Counted from the stretch's first letter, positions 1-5,145 are shown. The stretch is DNA of 5,628 nt from Deinococcus sp. (GCA_018260375.1 JAGLBF010000113.1:1-5628), one strand, 5' to 3'. The notes: a model not told the origin generated them from the sequence alone. A program made the numbers and translations.

Positions 1-1
1 G

Positions 2-130
2 ATTGATTTGGCGTACTTCCGAATCAATCCGAGCGGATGCGAGTGGGAACAGCAGTATGAGTTGTGGCTGATAGGGGAGAATACCAGCCGGAGAGGCGCC
101 GCCTGCGCGTTCATATCGCGAAATGCGTAG
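2..130 (+). CDS. 3' end of an unidentified protein (partial)
   Basis: An open frame enters from the left edge and runs 42 codons to a TAG at 128-130. The end of the peptide is rich in Trp, Glu and Gln (for example WEQQYELWLIGE around residues 15-26) and about 70 % of third positions are G or C, which fits a coding region in this genome. I do not recognise the family. Two minus-strand frames are also open across this stretch and the fragment is short, so coding is plausible but not certain. It contains a few codons that look less favoured than in the neighbours (two ATA, one AGA). If real, it converges on the Crp-type regulator gene with a 128-bp gap. Confidence 0.35.
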   Translation: MDLAYFRINPSGCEWEQQYELWLIGENTSRRGAACAFISRNA

Positions 131-187
131 GTGTTCCTATGACACTCCCCCTCTTTCATCTCGTGTTCAACATTTAAGCTCTACAGC

Positions 188-211
188 TGAGCCGCTGAAC
201 CACTGAGCCAC
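188..211. repeat. three degenerate 8-bp tandem units
   Basis: Three adjacent octamers read TGAGCCGC, TGAACCAC and TGAGCCAC, differing at one or two positions each. They lie in the gap downstream of the regulator gene. The reverse strand reads like repeated tRNA D-arm halves, but no cloverleaf can be built. No function is assigned. Confidence 0.6.
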
Positions 212-258
212 TAGGCAACTTTGTACAACAGCTGAAGGCCAATCACTCAGGGCTTGTT

Positions 259-972
259 CTAAGTTACCCTCGCGAGTTTATGACCGGTTGGCCGGTACAG
301 CGCGGCTTGCTCTAACCCAGCGCGGTCAAGGACGACAATGCGGCGGTAGCCCAGATCCAGTAAACCCTGCGTGCGAAATTCGCCCAGTATTTTGGTAATG
401 GTCTCGCGGGTACTGCCGACCGCGTAGGCCAGATCCTGGTGTGAAATGCGGCCTTGAAGGGCGATAGTGGGCACCGCCAGAGGGCCTTTGTTACTCGGCT
501 GCTGACTTTGGTCGAGCAAGGTGAGCAGATGTAGGGCGAGGCGCTGAGCAACTTCCAAAAAGGTAAGCTGGGTCAGCCGGTCTTGGAGGTAGCGGTTTTG
601 GCGCACGAGTTGCGCGGTCATCGCACTGCCGAGGTCAGGGTATTCTTGCATCTGCTCGCGTATCACAGCGCCACTGAACTGAAGGGCAAATACGTCGTTA
701 AGGGCTTCGGCGTACATGTTGTACCTGCTGGTAGACAGCAGAGCATAACAGCCCAGCAACTCGCCCTGACCCATGACATTGAGTGTCATCTCACGATCAT
801 CTTGGGTCAAGTCGTACAGCCGGGCCTGACCACTCTGAATGATGTACAAGTCTTCGGCTTGCTGATGTGCTTGAAACATCTGAGTGCCACGGCTCCAGTG
901 GGCAACTGTGGCCTTTTGAAGAAGGGCCGTTTGTGCCGTAAGTGAAAGTTGTTGAAGGTAACCAGGCAGCAT
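259..972 (-). CDS. Crp/Fnr-family transcriptional regulator
   Basis: A 237-residue cytoplasmic DNA-binding regulator with the two-part Crp layout. Residues about 5-125 form the cyclic-nucleotide-binding-like beta roll, with the GQGELLG turn at 68-74. A long dimerisation helix follows at about 115-150. The C-terminal winged helix spans about 175-215, with the helix-turn-helix ISHQDLAYAVGSTRETITK at 176-194, in which STRET matches the recognition-helix start of Crp. In the nucleotide pocket Glu71 and Arg83 are in the expected places, but the residue after the Arg is Tyr rather than the Ser of E. coli Crp, so cAMP binding is uncertain. There is a single Cys (75) in this region and no N-terminal Cys cluster, so it is not a classical oxygen-sensing FNR. 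The ATG at 970-972 gives the usual family length. In-frame ATG 1054-1056 and TTG 1081-1083 would add 28 and 37 residues, but they run through an inverted repeat and a tandem repeat. The gene ends in TAG at 259-261 and is divergent from hisF. Targets are unknown. Confidence 0.9.
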   Translation of the reverse strand: MLPGYLQQLSLTAQTALLQKATVAHWSRGTQMFQAHQQAEDLYIIQSGQARLYDLTQDDREMTLNVMGQGELLGCYALLSTSRYNMYAEALNDVFALQFSGAVIREQMQEYPDLGSAMTAQLVRQNRYLQDRLTQLTFLEVAQRLALHLLTLLDQSQQPSNKGPLAVPTIALQGRISHQDLAYAVGSTRETITKILGEFRTQGLLDLGYRRIVVLDRAGLEQAALYRPTGHKLARVT

Positions 973-988
973 AGAAGGAATAGTGGCA

Positions 989-1030
989 TGGCCTTTTGGC
1001 AGCAGGATGTTAATTTTCGTCAAAAGGCCA
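989..1030 (-). promoter_or_regulatory. 10-bp perfect inverted repeat before the regulator start
   Basis: TGGCCTTTTG at 989-998 is exactly complementary to CAAAAGGCCA at 1021-1030, with 22 nt between. In an RNA read from the minus strand this would be a 10-bp stem ending 16 nt before the preferred start codon (972). It could be an operator for dimeric binding, such as autoregulation, or a 5'-leader hairpin affecting translation. Neither strand has a T-tract directly after it, so it is not a standard terminator. Its presence argues that translation starts downstream of it. Confidence 0.55.
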
Positions 1031-1065
1031 GTAACTAACCTTATCGATTTGCTCATGAATAAGTC

Positions 1066-1110
1066 AGTCAGGTGCAGGGACAAGTTAGGTGCAGGGACAA
1101 GTCAGGTGCA
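1066..1110. repeat. 17-bp tandem repeat, 2.6 copies
   Basis: Units at 1066-1082 and 1083-1099 are AGTCAGGTGCAGGGACA and AGTTAGGTGCAGGGACA, differing at one base. A third unit at 1100-1110 is cut short after 11 bases and is identical over that length to unit 1. The array lies upstream of the divergent regulator and hisF genes and could be a set of iterated binding sites or a slippage product. The TTG at 1081-1083, the longest possible start of the regulator, falls inside it. Confidence 0.8.
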
Positions 1111-1139
1111 ACTTGTGCCTGTGTAGCATAGGCAGATAA

Positions 1140-1154
1140 GCCAAGGCGCTTGGC
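1140..1154. promoter_or_regulatory. 6-bp inverted repeat between divergent regulator and hisF
   Basis: GCCAAG, a GCG centre and CTTGGC form a short perfect dyad of the size of a repressor or activator half-site pair. It sits 88 bp before hisF and well upstream of the regulator. No T-run follows on either strand. An operator role is inferred only from its position. Confidence 0.35.
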
Positions 1155-1228
1155 CGGCTCGCTGCTGTTGCTGACGGTGACCGGCTGTATACCTCTTCTA
1201 CGTCACTTCCCGCGCTCGGCTCACGCGC

Positions 1229-1234
1229 TACACT
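1229..1234 (+). promoter_or_regulatory. -10 element of hisF, leaderless type
   Basis: TACACT ends 7 nt before the hisF ATG. There is no purine-rich Shine-Dalgarno stretch between them, so transcription would begin at or next to the start codon. TANNNT at this spacing is the leaderless-gene promoter pattern known from Deinococcus. I see no good -35 hexamer. Confidence 0.55.
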
Positions 1235-1241
1235 GCTCTAT

Positions 1242-2033
1242 ATGCTGGCAAAGCGAATTATTCCCTGCTTGGACGTGCAACGTGGACGGGTGGTCAAAAA
1301 TGTGCGCTTTTTTCAAGACCACCGTGACGCGGGCGACCCACTCTTGCTCGCCCAGCGCTATGAAGCGCAGCAGGCTGATGAGCTGGTGTTTTATGACATT
1401 ACCGCCACACACGAGGGCCGCGCCCTGATGCTGGACGTGGCGGCCAGAGTCGCCGAACAGGTGATGATGCCCCTGACGGTAGGCGGCGGGGTCAGCACGC
1501 TGGCTGACTTTCGCCAACTGCTTTTGTCGGGTGCAGACAAAATCAGTGTCAACAGCAGCGCCGTCAAGCGCCCCGCTTTGCTGCGTGAGGCCAGCGACCA
1601 CCACGGCGCACAGTGCGTGATGCTGAGTATTGATGCCAAGCGCCGCGCTGACGGCTCAGGCTGGAATGTCTATGTGGGCGGCGGGCGGATTGACACGGGC
1701 CTGGATCTGCTGGCGTGGGCTGAGCAAGGCCAGCAGCTCGGCGCGGGTGAGCTGTGCCTGAACATCATGGACGCAGACGGCACCCGCGCAGGCTTTGACC
1801 TCGCCGCCACCAGGGCGGTTAGCCGCGCCGTAGACATTCCCGTTATCGCCTCAGGCGGCGCGGGGCAGCTGAGTGACTTTGCCAAAGTGCTGAGTGTGGG
1901 CGAGGCTGACGCGGCGCTGGCGGCGAGTGTCTTTCACTTTGGCGACCTGAGTGTGCCGCAGGTCAAAACGTATCTGCACGACCAAGGCATTGCCGTGCGC
2001 CCAGCGTGGCACGATACCAGTGGGATACGGTAG
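1242..2033 (+). CDS. hisF: imidazole glycerol phosphate synthase, cyclase subunit HisF
   Basis: A 263-residue (beta/alpha)8 barrel. With the glutaminase HisH it converts PRFAR plus ammonia from glutamine into imidazole glycerol phosphate and AICAR, linking histidine and purine synthesis in the cytoplasm. The N-terminus MLAKRIIPCLDV carries catalytic Asp11, and the second catalytic acid is Asp131 in SIDAKR. The two phosphate-binding loops are GGGV (81-84) and ASGGAG (203-208). The residues that form the ammonia gate in Thermotoga HisF appear kept as Arg5, Glu47, Lys100 and Glu170. Length is normal for the family. One local difference is CLNIMDADGT at 172-181, where most HisF proteins have a Thr-Ser pair before the Ile/Met-Asp. 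The ATG start matches the conserved N-terminus and has no Shine-Dalgarno, consistent with a leaderless message. hisIE follows 84 bp downstream; hisH is not in the window. Confidence 0.97.
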   Translation: MLAKRIIPCLDVQRGRVVKNVRFFQDHRDAGDPLLLAQRYEAQQADELVFYDITATHEGRALMLDVAARVAEQVMMPLTVGGGVSTLADFRQLLLSGADKISVNSSAVKRPALLREASDHHGAQCVMLSIDAKRRADGSGWNVYVGGGRIDTGLDLLAWAEQGQQLGAGELCLNIMDADGTRAGFDLAATRAVSRAVDIPVIASGGAGQLSDFAKVLSVGEADAALAASVFHFGDLSVPQVKTYLHDQGIAVRPAWHDTSGIR

Positions 2034-2038
2034 GGGAC

Positions 2039-2125
2039 ATGGTAGAGGACGGTGTGAAGATGAATATGTGGCCACGCAACACAAGCAGGGCGCTTCTAGG
2101 CGCATGGGAGCAAAACAATGTCTAA
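2039..2125 (+). CDS. possible 28-codon ORF overlapping the hisIE start
   Basis: ATG at 2039 opens a frame of 28 codons that stops at TAA 2123-2125, just inside hisIE and 8 bases beyond the first base of its ATG, in another frame. A TACGGT hexamer at 2026-2031 precedes the ATG by 7 nt, the same TANNNT spacing as for hisF, so a leaderless transcript is conceivable. The peptide has no run of His codons, so it is not a classical his attenuator leader. If translated, it would couple ribosomes to the hisIE start. It may be a chance frame: it is short and resembles nothing I know. Confidence 0.2.
   Translation: MVEDGVKMNMWPRNTSRALLGAWEQNNV
2106..2110 (+). promoter_or_regulatory. ribosome binding site of hisIE
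   Basis: GGGAG lies 7 nt before the ATG at 2118, a good Shine-Dalgarno spacing. It fixes the hisIE start and contrasts with the SD-less hisF start. Confidence 0.7.
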
Positions 2126-2819
2126 GGTGATACATGAGGCCGATGCGCTCAACCAAGTCAAGTTTACCTCCGACGGCGCAGCAGACGGATCCAACCCCTT
2201 ACTGCCTGTAGTGGTGCAAGACGTGACAACGGGCGAGGTGCTGATGCAAGCCTACGCCAACCGTGAGGCGCTAGAGCGTACGCTGGCTACGCGGCAGGCC
2301 ACCTACTATTCGCGGTCGCGCCAGGAACTGTGGGTCAAGGGTCAGACAAGCGGACATACCCAACAGGTGCAAGAACTGTGGGTCGACTGCGACGGTGACA
2401 GCCTGCTCTACCGCGTGGTGCAAACGGGGCCAGCCTGTCACACGGGCGAGGTAAGCTGCTTTTACCGCCCGCTGCTTACCGCTGACACCCCGCCAGAACC
2501 CAAGCTGGGTGAGGTGCTTGAGCGGGTCTACGGCACCATCACCGACCGGCTGCGCACCTTGCCAGAAGGCAGCTATGTGGCGCGGCTGCACGCGGGCGGG
2601 CTAGACCGGGTGCTGAAAAAAATAACCGAGGAAGCGGGCGAAGTGTTGCTCGCCGCCAAAAACAACGACCCGGCCGAACTCGCCACTGAAACCGCCGATT
2701 TGCTGTTTCACACTTTCTTTGCTCTTGCCGAAGTGGGTGTTACCCCCGCCGACATCAGCCGCGTGCTGTCCGAGCGCGAAGGCAAAACGGGCCTTAAGGG
2801 GCCTAAGGAAGTGGGGTAG
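2118..2819 (+). CDS. hisIE: bifunctional phosphoribosyl-AMP cyclohydrolase / phosphoribosyl-ATP pyrophosphatase
   Basis: A 233-residue fusion catalysing steps 2 and 3 of histidine synthesis: PR-ATP to PR-AMP plus pyrophosphate (C-terminal HisE), then opening of the adenine ring of PR-AMP (N-terminal HisI). The HisI part spans about 28-120. It has the WVKGQTSGHTQ motif (72-82), the metal-binding acids Asp90, Asp92 and Asp94 in DCDGD, and the zinc ligands Cys91, Cys107 and Cys114 in DCD, GPACHTG and SCF. The HisE part spans about 130-222. It has the PEGSY loop (149-153), LKKITEEAGE (166-175) with Glu171, Glu172 and Glu175, and ETADLLFH (191-198), all typical of the MazG-like all-helical pyrophosphatase fold. 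All expected residues are present, so both halves should be active. The first 27 residues form a short poorly conserved lead-in. It follows hisF by 84 bp and is probably co-transcribed, though a separate start upstream cannot be excluded. Confidence 0.97.
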   Translation: MSKVIHEADALNQVKFTSDGAADGSNPLLPVVVQDVTTGEVLMQAYANREALERTLATRQATYYSRSRQELWVKGQTSGHTQQVQELWVDCDGDSLLYRVVQTGPACHTGEVSCFYRPLLTADTPPEPKLGEVLERVYGTITDRLRTLPEGSYVARLHAGGLDRVLKKITEEAGEVLLAAKNNDPAELATETADLLFHTFFALAEVGVTPADISRVLSEREGKTGLKGPKEVG

Positions 2820-2880
2820 AGGCGTGCGTAGTGCTGACCAGTCTGACCAACCGCCTCACCGCTGAAGATACCCCGCTTCC

Positions 2881-2943
2881 TTCTACGGATTCCGACTTGG
2901 ACTGTGTTGAACACGCGGTGAACTCCAGTAGTCGGAAGTAGAA
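2881..2943. repeat. 63-nt bulged inverted repeat with a nested hairpin
   Basis: Three blocks pair in order: TTCTAC (2881-2886) with GTAGAA (2938-2943), TTCCGACT (2890-2897) with AGTCGGAA (2930-2937), and TGGA (2898-2901) with TCCA (2924-2927). This gives 18 pairs, with a 3-nt GGA bulge on the left and a 2-nt GT bulge on the right. Inside the loop GTGTT-G-AACAC (2904-2914) forms a second small hairpin. No T-run follows on either strand, so it does not look like a usual intrinsic terminator. It could be a dispersed genome repeat (REP-like), a remnant of an IS200/IS605-type end, or an RNA processing or stability hairpin after hisIE. Confidence 0.7.
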
Positions 2944-3266
2944 AAAGTACAGACTTTGCGGTATCAACGGCGCAGTCTGCACCACCCCCCAAACACGTCT
3001 GCGACCCTCCTGCGCCCTGTCACTCTGTCAGTAACGCGGCAGCTGACCTATCCCTGTCGTTGCTATGCCGCTGTGTTGTGTATGCTGAGTGGCACACTTT
3101 AGATGTCAGTTGTTGCTCCCCTCTATCAGCGCCCAAACAGCGCGCTCCAAAGCACATGGGCAGGGCTTTTACGCTTTGCGGCGCTACGCCTGAACCTTTT
3201 GTGAACAGCTCACGGGCTCTACTCTCTATCCGCCTTCTCTATTTTCCTATGCTCAGTTTTATTGTC

Positions 3267-3272
3267 AAGGAG
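3267..3272 (+). promoter_or_regulatory. ribosome binding site of prs
   Basis: AAGGAG lies 5 nt before the ATG at 3278. It decides the start: the in-frame GTG at 3272-3274 overlaps this site and cannot be the start used with it. Confidence 0.8.
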
Positions 3273-3277
3273 TGTTA

Positions 3278-4240
3278 ATGCCTAACAATCGTGGCCCCTT
3301 ACTGGTGTTTTCTGGTCAAAGCAATCGTCCCTTGGCGCAGTCTATTTGCGATAACCTGGGTATTCCGCTAGGACGCAGCAAAACCGAGAAGTTTAGCAAT
3401 GAAAACATGATTGTTCACTTTGAAGACTCGCTGCGTGAAGGCGACGTTTTTTTGGTGCAGAGCTTTTCTACGCCAGTGAGCGACGCGATTATTGAGCTGC
3501 TGCTGATGATCGACGCGGCCAAAAGCGCCTCGGCAGGCCGTGTGACCGCTGTGATTCCGTACTACAGCTACGCCCGCAGCGACAAAAAAGACTCACCACG
3601 TATCAGCATTGCGGGACGGTTGATGGCTGATTTGCTGCAAGAGGCGGGCGCTGACCGCATACTCACCATGACCCTGCACTCGCCACAGGTACACGGATTT
3701 TTTAAGGTGCCGGTAGACCACCTATCGGCGGACGTGGTGATCGGTAACCACCTCAAAGAGCGCATTCCCAATGCCCATGAAGGTGTTGTGTTGGCCCCTG
3801 ACGCAGGCAGTATCAAGCGGGCTTCAGCCATCGCTCGCCGCTTAGATTCGGGGCTGGCTTTTATTGACAAACAGCGCGTATCTGATACTGCGGTAGATCC
3901 CCGCGCCCTGATTGGTGAGGTGGCGGGTAAACGGGTCTTTATTGTGGATGACGAAGTCAGTACGGCAGGTTCACTGGTAGAAGCCGTCAATTTTGCCAAA
4001 AAGATGGGCGCAACCGAGGTGTATGTTGCCGTCACACACGGGGTCTATACAGGCCCCGCCACCGAACGTATTGCCACGCTGGACGTGGTAGAAGTTGCCA
4101 GTACCAATACAGTCGTGGTGCCTGATTACAAAATACAGGCTGCCAAAGGCAAACTGGCAGTGCTGGACGTAGCCCCTAATTTTGCAAAGGCCATTATGAA
4201 TATCCATACTGGTGAAAGTGTCAGCACGTTGTTTGAATAA
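3278..4240 (+). CDS. prs: ribose-phosphate pyrophosphokinase (PRPP synthetase)
   Basis: A 320-residue class I type PRPP synthetase. It transfers pyrophosphate from ATP to ribose 5-phosphate to make PRPP, the donor for histidine, tryptophan, purine, pyrimidine and NAD synthesis; the enzyme is cytoplasmic and usually oligomeric. The N-terminal half has IPYYSYARSDKKDSPR (93-108), with the ATP-binding Arg100. It also has TLHSPQVHGFF (132-142), with the catalytic-region His134, where many homologues have Asp-Leu-His. Asp175 lies in APDAGS. The flexible catalytic loop has DKQR (197-200), keeping the Lys and the third basic residue of the usual KRR. The ribose-5-phosphate/PRPP loop is VDDEVSTAGS (223-232), which keeps both Asp residues but has Ser where E. 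coli and human enzymes have Asp before Thr. Length is normal. It lies after a long non-coding leader, has a strong Shine-Dalgarno, and converges on the ABC ATPase gene. Confidence 0.96.
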   Translation: MPNNRGPLLVFSGQSNRPLAQSICDNLGIPLGRSKTEKFSNENMIVHFEDSLREGDVFLVQSFSTPVSDAIIELLLMIDAAKSASAGRVTAVIPYYSYARSDKKDSPRISIAGRLMADLLQEAGADRILTMTLHSPQVHGFFKVPVDHLSADVVIGNHLKERIPNAHEGVVLAPDAGSIKRASAIARRLDSGLAFIDKQRVSDTAVDPRALIGEVAGKRVFIVDDEVSTAGSLVEAVNFAKKMGATEVYVAVTHGVYTGPATERIATLDVVEVASTNTVVVPDYKIQAAKGKLAVLDVAPNFAKAIMNIHTGESVSTLFE

Positions 4241-4297
4241 GTGCTTTAAGGGCAGATATCAGCGACTTAGCAGAGATTTAAACGTCTAATACAGCTT

Positions 4298-4336
4298 GTG
4301 CTTCATACCAGCACCGCCGGAAAGGCGGCATGCCGC
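4298..4336. terminator. tandem hairpins and palindrome between convergent genes
   Basis: GTGCT (4298-4302) pairs with AGCAC (4310-4314). Then CCGCC (4314-4318) pairs with GGCGG (4324-4328) around a GGAAA loop. The latter arm also belongs to the perfect 12-bp palindrome GCGGCATGCCGC (4325-4336), so alternative pairings compete. The element sits between the prs stop (4240) and the ATPase stop (4338), where a two-way terminator is expected. There is no T-tract on either side, so termination is inferred from position and structure only. Confidence 0.45.
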
Positions 4337-4337
4337 T

Positions 4338-5015
4338 CTACACTACCTTTCCGTCTAACAAATGCACCCGCTTGTCAGCCAGCTGGGCCATCTGTTCATC
4401 GTGGGTTACCAGCAGCACGCCGGCACCTTGTTCACGCGCTAGTTCAAGCATCAGTGTAGCGACACGCATGGCGCCTGCGCGGTCAAGGCTGCCAGTGGGT
4501 TCGTCTGCGAGCAGCGCAGCGGGCTGAGCCATCAGGGCGCGGGCTACGGCGATTCGCTGACGTTCGCCTCCGCTCAGTACCTCTGGAAAGGCGTTGGCAC
4601 GCTGTTCAAGCCCCACTCGCGCCAGCAGGGTCATCGCCCTATCGCTCCAGTCCTGGCGGGCAATGAGCCCAGGTACCCGCAGATTATCAAGCAGGCTCAA
4701 GTCGGGCAGCAGATAGTGGTGCTGAAACACCAAGCCCAGTTTGCCCGCTCGCTTCTGGGCGCGTGCCTCGTGGCCCAGTGCGCTCACCTGTTCGCCTGCC
4801 CAGTACACCGCGCCCTGCTGCACGCTGTCTAGCCCCGCCAGCAGGTGCAGCAGGGTGCTTTTGCCACTGCCTGAAGGCCCCGTGATCGCCACAACCTCGC
4901 CGCGAGCGACCTGCACCGACACGCCGTGAAGTACCTGCAAGGTGCCGTAGCGGTGGCTAATGTCGCGGGCCTCAAGAGCCGGGAGCGCAGGAGTGGGCAG
5001 GGTTGATTGAGGCAT
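4338..5015 (-). CDS. ABC transporter ATP-binding protein, LolD/MacB type
   Basis: A 225-residue ATPase subunit that would power a membrane transporter from the cytoplasmic side. In order it has the A-loop Tyr23, Walker A GPSGSGKST (46-54), Q-loop LVFQHHYLLP (95-104), signature LSGGERQR (147-154), Walker B ALLADEPTGSLD (167-178) with catalytic Glu172, and the H-loop His205 in LVTHD. The long Q-loop region after FQ and the DEPTGSLD form are typical of the MacB/LolD/FtsE-type (three-component or lipoprotein-release-like) group. LolD itself is a reasonable comparison, but the substrate is not shown by the sequence. All catalytic motifs are intact and length is normal. No permease gene is next to it on either side within this window. 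The ATG at 5013-5015 has a TACTAT hexamer 6 nt upstream and no Shine-Dalgarno. Confidence 0.93.
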   Translation of the reverse strand: MPQSTLPTPALPALEARDISHRYGTLQVLHGVSVQVARGEVVAITGPSGSGKSTLLHLLAGLDSVQQGAVYWAGEQVSALGHEARAQKRAGKLGLVFQHHYLLPDLSLLDNLRVPGLIARQDWSDRAMTLLARVGLEQRANAFPEVLSGGERQRIAVARALMAQPAALLADEPTGSLDRAGAMRVATLMLELAREQGAGVLLVTHDEQMAQLADKRVHLLDGKVV

Positions 5016-5021
5016 CTGCCT

Positions 5022-5027
5022 ATAGTA
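5022..5027 (-). promoter_or_regulatory. -10 element of the ABC ATPase gene, leaderless type
   Basis: Read on the minus strand, TACTAT ends 6 nt before the ATG at 5015 and there is no ribosome binding site between them. This is the same arrangement as at hisF. A weak -35 candidate (TACAGA, 5045-5050) would be 17 nt further upstream. Confidence 0.5.
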
Positions 5028-5044
5028 GCGGTAGGTAAGCGCAG

Positions 5045-5060
5045 TCTGTATATCTGTATA
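5045..5060. repeat. exact 8-bp tandem duplication TCTGTATA
   Basis: Two perfect head-to-tail copies of TCTGTATA. Seven bases of the unit recur as TCTGTAT at 5274-5280 in the same gap. It lies over the likely -35 zone of the ABC ATPase promoter. Confidence 0.7.
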
Positions 5061-5145
5061 AAGGTGAACTGGCTAGCGTAAAAGTGAAATGCGCCCGTCT
5101 CTGCCCGCTCGCCTTGCGGCATACTAACCTGATGAGGCGCAGGCT

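Larger units (their letters stand above)
2820..3277. other. 458-bp non-coding stretch between hisIE and prs
   Basis: No convincing gene lies here; the open frames on both strands lack recognisable protein features. It holds a strong bulged inverted repeat (2881-2943), a weak stem pairing AGACT (2951-2955) with AGTCT near 2974-2978, and a C-run at about 2984-2989. A possible prs promoter is TTGTGT 3076-3081, 17 nt, TTAGAT 3099-3104. TATGCT at 3248-3253 is another -10 candidate, closer to the gene but without a good -35. No T-tailed terminator for hisIE was found. The leader to prs is long, but I see no known riboswitch fold in it. Confidence 0.5.

Noticed and set aside
178..211. tRNA-like text on the minus strand (GCTCAGCTGTAGAGC resembles a D-arm)
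   Set aside because: No acceptor stem, anticodon arm or T-arm with the expected spacing could be found around it; the likeness comes from the octamer repeat.
583..945. 120-codon + strand open frame
   Set aside because: It lies wholly antisense to the well-supported Crp-type regulator and has no recognisable protein features.
973..1083. N-terminal extension of the Crp-type regulator from TTG 1083 or ATG 1056
   Set aside because: It gives a longer protein than usual, crosses a tandem repeat and a perfect inverted repeat, and has no ribosome site; kept only as an alternative.
1391..1403. TTATGACATTACC, resembling half of the Deinococcus radiation/desiccation response motif
   Set aside because: It lies inside hisF coding sequence and the second half of the palindrome is missing.
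2708..2992. 94-codon minus-strand open frame
   Set aside because: It overlaps the 3' end of hisIE and the inverted repeat, with no protein-like pattern.
3272..3277. GTG start two codons upstream of the prs ATG
   Set aside because: It overlaps the AAGGAG ribosome site that is correctly spaced for the ATG at 3278.
3060..3278. 72-codon + strand open frame ending at the prs start
   Set aside because: The Cys- and Ser-rich composition does not look like a folded protein and there is no ribosome site; more likely the prs leader.
5089..5127. 12-codon ATG frame as a leader peptide
   Set aside because: Too short, no clear Shine-Dalgarno, and no codon run that would suggest attenuation.
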